Source of the DNA: Thioalkalivibrio sp. ALJ16
GTDB lineage: Bacteria; Pseudomonadota; Gammaproteobacteria; Ectothiorhodospirales; Ectothiorhodospiraceae
Length of the DNA: 64,000 nucleotides
NCBI RefSeq assembly: GCF_000377345.1
Contig: NZ_KB898037.1
Location: 63,412-127,411 of the forward strand
Reading direction: 5' to 3'
Below are positions 1 through 6,719 of the stretch, in pieces. The position numbers and the translations under genes are program-made. A model generated the notes under the pieces. It did not search any database. It worked only from the letters and a program-made list of their open reading frames with translations, and was not told the DNA's origin. Numbering within the stretch: position 1 is the first letter of the stretch; every line of letters begins with the position of its first letter.

Positions 1-1
1 G

Positions 2-244
2 GGCGAGGCGATGGACAAGAACCTCTACGACCTGCCGCCGGAAGAGGAAAAGGGCATCCCGCAGGTCTGCCATTCGCTGGACCAGGCGCTGGAAGCCCTG
101 AACCAGGATCGCGAGTTCCTGACCCAGGGCGGCGTGTTCACCGACGACATGATCGATGCCTACATCGACCTGAAGATGGAAGACGTCACGCAGATGCGCA
201 TGACCACCCATCCGATCGAGTTCGACATGTACTACAGCCTGTAA
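2..244 (+). CDS. glnA: Glutamine synthetase type I, C-terminal part (cut by window start)
   Basis: This is the 3' end of a type I glutamine synthetase, which condenses glutamate and ammonia using ATP. The reading frame is open from base 2, so the gene begins outside the window. The visible 80 residues include the NLYDLPPEE motif, whose Tyr corresponds to the adenylylation site (Tyr397 in E. coli) of GlnE-regulated enzymes. They end in [11 protein letters not shown], the usual C-terminus of the family. The enzyme is therefore probably switched off by adenylylation under nitrogen excess. A strong hairpin with a T run follows at once. The first Met in the window is internal and is not the start. 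Confidence 0.95.
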   Translation, partial: GEAMDKNLYDLPPEEEKGIPQVCHSLDQALEALNQDREFLTQGGVFTDDMIDAYIDLKMEDVTQMRMTTHPIEFDMYYSL

Positions 245-283
245 GGCGCCCGCTTCCGGCCCCTCGGGGCCGCGAGGCCATCC

Positions 284-318
284 GCCGCCGCGCCCTCTCC
301 GGGGCCGGCGGCTTTTTT
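284..318 (+). terminator. Rho-independent terminator of glnA
   Basis: A GC-rich stem (GCCGCCG at 284-290 pairing with CGGCGGC at 306-312) is followed by six T residues, 40 bases after the glnA stop codon. Confidence 0.85.
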
Positions 319-374
319 GTGCCCGTTGGACCGCCTACCGCGGACCCCATACGCGGCGGCCGCGCGAAATAGAT

Positions 375-440
375 GGGCCTCGCGCATCCGGAGGATGCGC
401 GAGGCCCAAAGAAAAGGGCCAGCAGTGAAACTACTGGCCC
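375..440 (-). terminator. Tandem hairpins ending the soxXA transcript
   Basis: Two hairpins lie between glnA and soxA. The first met by minus-strand transcription pairs 416-422 with 434-440 and is followed by CTTTTCTTT. The second is a perfect 15-bp stem, 375-389 against 393-407, with a 3-base loop. The first looks like an intrinsic terminator of soxXA. The second may back it up, or protect the region from glnA read-through. The rest of the 245-479 interval holds no convincing gene. Confidence 0.7.
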
Positions 441-479
441 AAGTACCCGTGCCGGGGTTGCGGCTTCCCTGCCAGGAGG

Positions 480-1385
480 TCAGTCTCGCGCGCTCGGTAC
501 CGCGACCTCGTAGCCACTGCTAAGCGCATTCAAAAACACTTCGATGTCGTTGTAGGCATCGGCACCAAGCTGCAACGGCTGGGTTCCGGAGTTTCGGTTG
601 CATTCGGTAAACCGCACCTGCAGCGACTGCAGTTCGTCCTTTGTGCGATAGGTCGGCCAGTGGGCCGCGTCACCGTAATGAGTGGTCAGTGCCTGACCGC
701 GCAGACGCTCGCCGGCCGTTGTCGTGTGGCAGCTGGCGCAGGCCAGGTTCATGCGGCCAGTCCGCAGATGGAACCGCTCCTGCCCCCGCTTGTAGGCCTT
801 CTTGAGTTCGCCTTCGGTGACGTCGATTTCGATCGGCATGCCGTTGCTGTGGGTGGCGACATACACCGAGATCGCGGAGTTGTCGTAACTGCCGTGCTTG
901 AGCGTCTTGCCCTGCTCGGCGGCGCAATGCTCGATCATCATCTCCAGGTTCATGATCCGGCCCAGCTCTTCGTTGAACTGCGGATATTGCGTGGCGCGCA
1001 GCCCGGTCAGGTCACCATCTTCCGCCCCCAGACAGGCCGCGAAGGCGCCATTGTCATTGAGCTCCGCGAACAGGAAAGCCCCACGATCCTCGGCCAGGTG
1101 CCCACCGTGCAGCGACTGGTCGAAAGGCGGGTCCATGAACTTCCAGTTGGTCTTCCACTGGTCGCTTTGCGAGGCGACCATGGCGGCATCGAGCGCTGCG
1201 CGATCCTTCCAGTACTTGTAGGTCCCGGTATGGTCGTCCGACACGTGCGGATCATCGCCATAGTCCAGCATGGGCTGGTATTCGCGGTAAACGGTTTCAT
1301 CAGCGGTGGCCTGAACGATCCATGCCCCGGAGAGGGCGAGCGCGAGCGCTGCTGCGCCGGTAACCGCAATCTGCTTTTGTTTCAT
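480..1385 (-). CDS. soxA: SoxA, c-type cytochrome subunit of the SoxAX thiosulfate-oxidation complex
   Basis: SoxA pairs with SoxX in the periplasm and attaches thiosulfate oxidatively to the SoxY cysteine. The 301-residue protein has a signal peptide (about 1-28), one haem-binding CASCH at 216-220, and the later Cys262 in TECNR, which matches the SoxA active-site haem ligand that is persulfidated in characterised enzymes. Cys118 and Cys154 sit where the other haem or its disulfide replacement lies, and no second CxxCH is present, so this is a mono-haem type. An AAAGGAG ribosome site precedes the ATG. The gene follows soxX by 21 bp and is presumably co-transcribed from the sigma-54 promoter at 2041-2056. 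Confidence 0.93.
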   Translation of the reverse strand: MKQKQIAVTGAAALALALSGAWIVQATADETVYREYQPMLDYGDDPHVSDDHTGTYKYWKDRAALDAAMVASQSDQWKTNWKFMDPPFDQSLHGGHLAEDRGAFLFAELNDNGAFAACLGAEDGDLTGLRATQYPQFNEELGRIMNLEMMIEHCAAEQGKTLKHGSYDNSAISVYVATHSNGMPIEIDVTEGELKKAYKRGQERFHLRTGRMNLACASCHTTTAGERLRGQALTTHYGDAAHWPTYRTKDELQSLQVRFTECNRNSGTQPLQLGADAYNDIEVFLNALSSGYEVAVPSARD

Positions 1386-1406
1386 TCTGAACTCTCCTTT
1401 TGCGGG

Positions 1407-1961
1407 TTACTTGAGGGTCGCCATATACGCCATGACGTCGTGGATTTCCTGTTCAGTGAGATTGTTGAAGGCACCGAACGGCGGCATCAGCGTTCCCTCG
1501 TAGAAGACGCGCGCGTCATAGAGCATCTGATAGGTGTATTCGTCAGGCATGCCGCGAGCCGCGTAATCGGCCAGCGAGGGGCCGACGGTTCCGGTCTGCG
1601 CAACCCCCTCGACATAGTGGCAAGCCACACAGTTGCCTTCGGCCGTGGTCGTAAAGATCTCCTTGCCACGCTCCGGGTCGCCATTTACCGGGCCCTCGAA
1701 GGCAACCTCCGTGGGCTCCGGTATCCCGCGTCGATCCTCATAGCTAAGGCTCAGCCACTGGCGCAGATCTCGCCCGTGTGCCCGCAGTTCATAGGTCCCC
1801 GCGCCTTCGGTCGGGTAGGGCCAGGCGGTCTTGACGTCCAGGCTCTCGTCGATCAGCGCATTGCCCGGAAGCCCCGCAGTCGAGTTCGGCGAATCGGCGA
1901 CGGCGAATGGCACGGCCAGCATTGTCAGACCACCGGCCAGAAACAGCGCACTCCTCATCAT
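1407..1961 (-). CDS. soxX: SoxX, mono-haem cytochrome c subunit of SoxAX
   Basis: SoxX is the electron-accepting partner of SoxA in periplasmic thiosulfate oxidation. The 184-residue sequence has a signal peptide (about 1-22), a CVACH haem motif at 111-115 and the LMPPFG segment with the probable axial Met159, followed by the usual C-terminal helix. A GGAG ribosome site lies 8 bases before the first of two adjacent ATG codons. It is the first gene of a two-gene operon with soxA. The 280-bp leader region contains a sigma-54 promoter and dyad elements, so expression should depend on a sigma-54 activator, most simply the neighbouring response regulator. Confidence 0.93.
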   Translation of the reverse strand: MMRSALFLAGGLTMLAVPFAVADSPNSTAGLPGNALIDESLDVKTAWPYPTEGAGTYELRAHGRDLRQWLSLSYEDRRGIPEPTEVAFEGPVNGDPERGKEIFTTTAEGNCVACHYVEGVAQTGTVGPSLADYAARGMPDEYTYQMLYDARVFYEGTLMPPFGAFNNLTEQEIHDVMAYMATLK

Positions 1962-2040
1962 CGTGGGTGTCTCCTGTTGTTATTGGTTTCATCTGGGCCC
2001 GCATGACGCACGTACGCGGCGCCCGGCCCAACGTCCCCGA

Positions 2041-2056
2041 TGCAGGGTGCGTGCCA
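2041..2056 (-). promoter_or_regulatory. Sigma-54 (-24/-12) promoter of soxXA
   Basis: On the minus strand the sequence reads TGGCACGCACCCTGCA. Against TGGCAC-N5-TTGCA it differs at one base (C for the first T of the -12 element) and keeps the exact GG-N10-GC spacing. Predicted transcription start is near 2030, giving a leader of about 70 nt before soxX. Confidence 0.85.
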
Positions 2057-2109
2057 ATCAATAAAGTCCAGTGAGGATGCGGGCGGAAGAGAAAGGCACG
2101 GAGGGCGCC

Positions 2110-2159
2110 TGGGGCATTTGGCCCGCACCCATGGCGAGCGATTGGGGCAAAATGCCCCA
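2110..2159. promoter_or_regulatory. Candidate activator-binding dyads upstream of soxX
   Basis: A perfect 7-3-7 inverted repeat, TGGGGCA-AAA-TGCCCCA, spans 2143-2159. A half-degenerate copy, with the left half TGGGGCA intact, spans 2110-2126. Their centres are 33 bp apart, about three helical turns, and lie roughly 90 and 120 bp upstream of the predicted start. This is the usual enhancer geometry for NtrC-family activators. Confidence 0.6.
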
Positions 2160-2241
2160 CAAGCCGGAAGCGACTCGTACGGTGGTCCACCCGTTACATA
2201 CGAAAGAGATTCCAGGCCCGAAAGCCTGAGGACGCACGACT

Positions 2242-3723
2242 TCAGAGAGGTGGTTCGGACGGATCCTCCGGGGAGGCGCCACGCGGGTCGTCCTTCCACG
2301 CGGCGAGCTTGCGCAGCAGGGTCTTGTAGTCGATGCCCAGCACCCGGGCGGCCTGGGCCTTGTTGTTGCCGGTCTCGCGGAGCACCGCCTCGATGTAGCG
2401 ACGCTCGACGGCGGCCAGCGTTGCACCCGTATCGCCGGGGTCGGGCAGACCGGGCTCCGCGCCGGCCCGCCAGCCCCCGCCGCCAATGGCATCGGGAAAC
2501 ACGTCCAGTGGCAGGCTGGTCAGCCCGTCGGGGCACAGGATCACGGCCTGTTCGATGAAGTTCTCCAGTTCCCGGACATTGCCCGGCCACTCATAGCCGA
2601 GCAGGGCGCTGATGGCCTCCGGGGCAAGGCGGCGCACTACCGGACGTCCGTGGGTGCGGGCATAGCGCTGCACGAAGCTCTCGGCCAGCTCGGGGATGTC
2701 TTCCGTGCGCTCCCGCAGTGGCGGCAGCTGCACGCCGAGGACATTGATCCGGTGGAACAGGTCGCGCCGGAAGGTGCCCTCCTCGACCGCCTGTTCCAGC
2801 GGCTGGTTGGTGGCGGTAACCAGCCGGAAATCCAGTGGGCGATCCTCGGTGCAGCCGAGCGCACGCACGCTGCGGCTCTGGAGGGTCCGCAACAGCTTGG
2901 CCTGAAGGCCCAGGGGCATGGCGTTGATTTCGTCGAGGAACAGGACGCCGCCGGAGGCCTCGACCAGCAAACCCGGATGATCGCGATCGGCCCCGGTGAA
3001 TGCGCCGCGTCGATACCCAAACAGCTCTGCCTCGGCCAGGTCCTGGGGAATCGCGGCCACGTTGATCGCGACGAAGGGCCCGCGCCCCGCATGCAGCGCC
3101 TGCGCCACGAGTTCCTTGCCGGTCCCGCTCTCGCCTTCGATCACGACATTGGCCTGGGTGTCGCGGACCTTGAGGATCCATTCGCGCAGGCGCTGCATGA
3201 TCGGGCTGGAACCGCGCAACGCGCTCAGGCAAGGGTCGCAGGACTGGGCCGAGCGGGTGGCGCGGTCAGCACGCAGTCGCAAGTCATGGGTGCGCTGCAC
3301 CTTTGCCAGCATCAGCTCGATGTTCTCGGGCCGAAACGGTTTGGGGAGAAAGTCGAAGGCGCCCATGCGCACGGCTTCGACCGCATTTTCCAGACTGGCA
3401 TAGGCACTGATGACGACCACCGGGAGGTCGGGGTCGCGCTCCTTGACGGTCTGGATCACGTCGAAGCCATCGCGACCCGGCATCATGAGATCGGTCAGGA
3501 CCAGATCCGGCTCCACCTCCGCCAGCGAGTCCTCGAGATCAGACGCATCGCTGTTCAGCGTCACCTCGTAGCGCCCGCTGTCCTGGATCGCCCAGCTCAG
3601 CATGCGGGCCACATCGGGCTCGTCCTCTAGCACCAGGACCCGGATCGGCCGGTCCGTGTCCCCGAGGTGCTCGGGCGATACGGCGGCTGATTCATTGATC
3701 GGGATGGACGGGGATTCAGGCAT
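2242..3723 (-). CDS. Sigma-54-dependent response regulator (NtrC family), probable sox activator
   Basis: This two-component activator has 493 residues. A receiver domain (about 27-142) carries the phosphoryl-acceptor Asp78 in LVLTDLMMPG and Lys128 in LPKPF. An AAA+ domain follows, with Walker A GESGTGKE (197-204), the sigma-54 contact loop GAFTGA (240-245) and Walker B LFLDE. The C-terminal Fis-type helix-turn-helix is NNKAQAARVLGIDYKT. All catalytic motifs are intact. It lies colinear with and directly upstream of soxXA, whose promoter is sigma-54 type, and beside a histidine kinase on the other strand. I infer that it activates soxXA and that the kinase at 4841 is its partner. The inducing signal is unknown. 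Confidence 0.93.
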   Translation of the reverse strand: MPESPSIPINESAAVSPEHLGDTDRPIRVLVLEDEPDVARMLSWAIQDSGRYEVTLNSDASDLEDSLAEVEPDLVLTDLMMPGRDGFDVIQTVKERDPDLPVVVISAYASLENAVEAVRMGAFDFLPKPFRPENIELMLAKVQRTHDLRLRADRATRSAQSCDPCLSALRGSSPIMQRLREWILKVRDTQANVVIEGESGTGKELVAQALHAGRGPFVAINVAAIPQDLAEAELFGYRRGAFTGADRDHPGLLVEASGGVLFLDEINAMPLGLQAKLLRTLQSRSVRALGCTEDRPLDFRLVTATNQPLEQAVEEGTFRRDLFHRINVLGVQLPPLRERTEDIPELAESFVQRYARTHGRPVVRRLAPEAISALLGYEWPGNVRELENFIEQAVILCPDGLTSLPLDVFPDAIGGGGWRAGAEPGLPDPGDTGATLAAVERRYIEAVLRETGNNKAQAARVLGIDYKTLLRKLAAWKDDPRGASPEDPSEPPL

Positions 3724-3800
3724 CGGGATTCCGGTCTGGGTTGGACGTGCGGCAGGGAAACGGTGTAGAACAAAAGTCCAAGCTTGAAAAGAGTCTATGC

Positions 3801-4757
3801 ATGAATCGTCGCATGTTCATCCGCAATGCGGCTGCCGTGGCCGTACTCGGGCCGCTGCTGGGTCATGGCATCGCGCGCGCGCTGAGCCCCGAAAGCGCCG
3901 ACTGGCAGGCTGGCCTGGCTCAGGGCGGATGCAATTGCGCCGGCTCGCAGGGCGCGCCCCAGCCGGTCGACCATCGTACGGATGGCGAACTGGTCTACCA
4001 GGGTACCCACCTCCTGACCTACGGCGCGTTCCGCGAACTGGCCGAGCACTATCGCGACGACACCGGACGCCCGTTTGTGGTCTACGGTGGCGGGTGCGAT
4101 GACGGGATCGGGGCGGTGCAGCAGCGGACCGCCCATCTGGGAGGACTCTGCTGCCCGGTGGAGGACACCCGGGCGCGAGATTTCTTCCACTTGCTGGTCG
4201 CCCGGGACCTCAAAGTCGTGGTGACCCACCCCGAGGTCGGAGTCGACGGGCTGGCGCTGGACGACTTGAAGGCCGTGATGGCAGGCCGGGTTCGCCGCTG
4301 GTCGGACGTAGGCGGGCCAGACCGGCCGATCGCCGTGCTCTATCGCGACCACTGCCCGGACTACCGCGAACCGGTTCGCGACGTCCTGTTCGACAATGCC
4401 CAGCAGTGGTCCCCCCGCGGCATGAGTATCGATACCGACGAACACCTGACCGACACCCTGGCACGCTTCGAGTCCTCCATCGGCGTCGTAAGCTGGGTGT
4501 TCGCGGCCGAGCGCATCAAGCGGGGCGAACTGCGCGCCCTGAAGATCGACGGGATCGAGCCGTCCGCGGCAGCGGTTCAGGCGGGCGAGTATCCCCTCCA
4601 CGGCCCGCTGACGGTGGTATCCGACCGGTGGCAGGAGGCGGTCATGCGCCCGTTCTTCGATTACCTGTACAGCCCGGCCGGGCAGGCCGTTTTGGCGCAC
4701 CGGCTGATTCCGGTCTCCGCCGAGGAGGCGGGGTATCGCCTGCCGCAAACCATCTGA
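3801..4757 (+). CDS. Tat-exported periplasmic binding-like protein (PstS-type fold), possible ligand sensor
   Basis: The 318-residue protein begins MNRRMFIRN plus a hydrophobic stretch, a likely twin-arginine signal. The remainder resembles the PstS-like substrate-binding superfamily (LAEHYRDDTGRPFVVYGGG, then DDLKAVMAGRVRRWSDVGG and a C-terminal SPAGQAVLA segment). It has six cysteines (44, 46, 99, 117, 118, 185), unusual for this fold, so it might bind a metal, a sulfur compound or a cofactor. No transporter permease is nearby. It precedes a histidine kinase by 83 bp and is divergent from the sox regulator, so I infer a signalling role. The upstream in-frame ATG at 3741 is less likely because the Tat motif starts at 3801. 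Confidence 0.7.
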   Translation: MNRRMFIRNAAAVAVLGPLLGHGIARALSPESADWQAGLAQGGCNCAGSQGAPQPVDHRTDGELVYQGTHLLTYGAFRELAEHYRDDTGRPFVVYGGGCDDGIGAVQQRTAHLGGLCCPVEDTRARDFFHLLVARDLKVVVTHPEVGVDGLALDDLKAVMAGRVRRWSDVGGPDRPIAVLYRDHCPDYREPVRDVLFDNAQQWSPRGMSIDTDEHLTDTLARFESSIGVVSWVFAAERIKRGELRALKIDGIEPSAAAVQAGEYPLHGPLTVVSDRWQEAVMRPFFDYLYSPAGQAVLAHRLIPVSAEEAGYRLPQTI

Positions 4758-4840
4758 GTCCTGCCACGATCCGGCGCCGCCCGAATGCATGCCAGGGACC
4801 CTGCACGGCCTGGCCCGAGTGTCCCGTCTGCGAGAGTTGA

Positions 4841-6535
4841 ATGATGTCGGAAGCGGTTATTCCCGGACGATGGTCGCTCCACCGCGGCCAGACGCAAACG
4901 CCAGGACGCCGAAGATCCCTGCTGATCCGCGTGATCCTGGGCGTGATTACGGTCACCGCCATTATCCACAGCGCCCTGTTCCTGGGCATTGATCAGGTCG
5001 TCAGCCGCCAGTTCGACGACCTGCACCAGGAGCGACTCGACCGCCTGGCGGATCAGGTGGACGGACGCATCCAGGACGAACTGCGACGGTTGTCCAGCCT
5101 GACCGGCTTGCTGGCCCGCGACTCCGACCTGATCAACAGCACCTATTATCACCTCTATCTGGAAGGTGAACAGCACCACCCTGCGGCAGCCGTGAGCCGG
5201 CAGGCCGAGGCATTCGAACTGCAACGCGTATCGCTGTGGGCCGCCAGTGACCAGCGCGAGATCGCCTCCAGCCGTCCGTCGGACTCGGTCATATTCCCGC
5301 CGCAAGGGGAGCGGGAAGGCGCCGCCGTAGTGTTCGCCGACGGCAGCTTCTGGCTGGTCGGTCAGGCAGCGATCGAACACAACAATGTGAATATCGCCTG
5401 GCTGGTGACGGCCACGCCGCTCGAAGAACTCGTGACATCCCTGCGCGAGACCCACTCCGCGCGAATCGAGCCCGCCGCCGGGGTCTCGGTGGGGCCCGAT
5501 GTCCGCCGGATCGAACTGACCGACGACCGCGATCCGTCGCGCGCGGCCCTGGACGTCAGGGCACCGGACACGGTCGCGCGCGCGCTGGACGAGGTCAAGA
5601 CCCTGCTCACCATCACCCTGGCGATTGCCGCGGTGCTGCTGGCCTTTGCGCTGGTGGTGGTGCTGCGCATCCAGCTGCGCCCGGTCGGGGCCCTTGTCGA
5701 GCATCTGGGGCGCATCGCCCGCGGGGAGTTTGGATATCAGGCACCGCTTCCCCCCGGCTCCGGCGAGTTCTCCCGCCTGGTGCTGGCGTTCAATGACATG
5801 TCGCGCGACCTGGCGCGCCTGCGCGATGTCGAGCGCCGGCTGCAGCACCAGGAGCAGCTGTCCGCGATCGGGCGGGTGGCCGCCCGCGTCGCGCACGACA
5901 TCAACAACCCCCTGACCGTGATCAGCAGTGTGACCGCGACCCTCCAGCGCGAAGGCACGCTGGGGGAACGGCAGCAGGAGATGGTGAACATGATCGACCA
6001 CCACTGCGAACGCTGCTCCCGCACGGTCCAGGAATTGCTGGAATACGGCCGGCCCGTCACGCCCCGGATCCAGCCGATGGACCTGCATGCGCTGGTGGCC
6101 GGGGTGGCCGCGCGCCAGTCACGGCGCTGGCAGATCCCCGTAATCCTGGAACCGGAGACGGGTACCGGGCTGTCACCGGTGGAACTGGATCCGCTCCTGA
6201 CCGAGCAGATGCTGGACAACCTGATCGACAATGCCGCCCAGGCGGCGCCGCACAGGCCCGTCCGCGTGCGAATCACTGAAGGCGCCGGGGATTGCCGCAT
6301 CGAGGTCCTGGACGAGGGTCCCGGTTTTGCCGCCAGCGAACGCGAGCAGGTGTTCGAGCCGTTCTTCACCACCAAGCGGGGCGGAACCGGGCTGGGGCTG
6401 GCCAGCGTGCTACGGGTGGTCCGCGCCCACAACGGCGATATCGATCTCGGGCCGGGGCCCGGAGGTCAGGTACGGATTCGGCTGCCACTGCGCCAGGACC
6501 GCGAAGCGCTGCAGGATCGGACCAACGGCTACTGA
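4841..6535 (+). CDS. Membrane sensor histidine kinase, probable partner of the sox response regulator
   Basis: The 564-residue protein has TM1 (about 29-49), a periplasmic sensor region of roughly 200 residues with no family I recognise, TM2 (about 256-277), a HAMP segment (FGYQAPLPPGSGEFSRL), and a HisKA box with His352 in RVAARVAHDINNPLT. The ATPase domain shows the N box MLDNLIDNAAQAA, G1 DEGPGF, F box EPFFTTK and G2 GGTGLGLA. The architecture is NtrB/DctB-like and suits an NtrC-family partner. It follows the binding-like protein on the same strand and is probably co-transcribed with it. The ligand is not evident from sequence. An ATG one codon later is also possible. Confidence 0.9.
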   Translation: MMSEAVIPGRWSLHRGQTQTPGRRRSLLIRVILGVITVTAIIHSALFLGIDQVVSRQFDDLHQERLDRLADQVDGRIQDELRRLSSLTGLLARDSDLINSTYYHLYLEGEQHHPAAAVSRQAEAFELQRVSLWAASDQREIASSRPSDSVIFPPQGEREGAAVVFADGSFWLVGQAAIEHNNVNIAWLVTATPLEELVTSLRETHSARIEPAAGVSVGPDVRRIELTDDRDPSRAALDVRAPDTVARALDEVKTLLTITLAIAAVLLAFALVVVLRIQLRPVGALVEHLGRIARGEFGYQAPLPPGSGEFSRLVLAFNDMSRDLARLRDVERRLQHQEQLSAIGRVAARVAHDINNPLTVISSVTATLQREGTLGERQQEMVNMIDHHCERCSRTVQELLEYGRPVTPRIQPMDLHALVAGVAARQSRRWQIPVILEPETGTGLSPVELDPLLTEQMLDNLIDNAAQAAPHRPVRVRITEGAGDCRIEVLDEGPGFAASEREQVFEPFFTTKRGGTGLGLASVLRVVRAHNGDIDLGPGPGGQVRIRLPLRQDREALQDRTNGY

Positions 6536-6719
6536 TCGCGCCACGGCCCAGAGCGAGCGTGCTCGGTCCGGCCGGGCACTTGCGGGCAGAGCCCCGTTAC
6601 GGGAATCCCCCGTCCAGCCGTCCCGGTTCGGGTTGCACGGCCACCACCGCACCCAGCAACCACCAGCAAGCACTGACGAGATACCGCTTCTGGCGAAGCG
6701 CAGAGGGCGCCGGGCCCGG
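6536..6719. other. Convergent intergenic stretch
   Basis: No gene is seen between the kinase and the minus-strand asnB-like gene. A 6-bp hairpin (6685-6690 with 6695-6700) lies just beyond the asnB-like stop but lacks a T run, so it is only a weak terminator candidate. Confidence 0.4.

Noticed and set aside
317-523. Plus-strand ORF of 68 aa between glnA and soxA
   Set aside because: It crosses the terminator hairpins, has no ribosome site and its translation is Arg/Pro-rich as expected for a GC-rich shadow.
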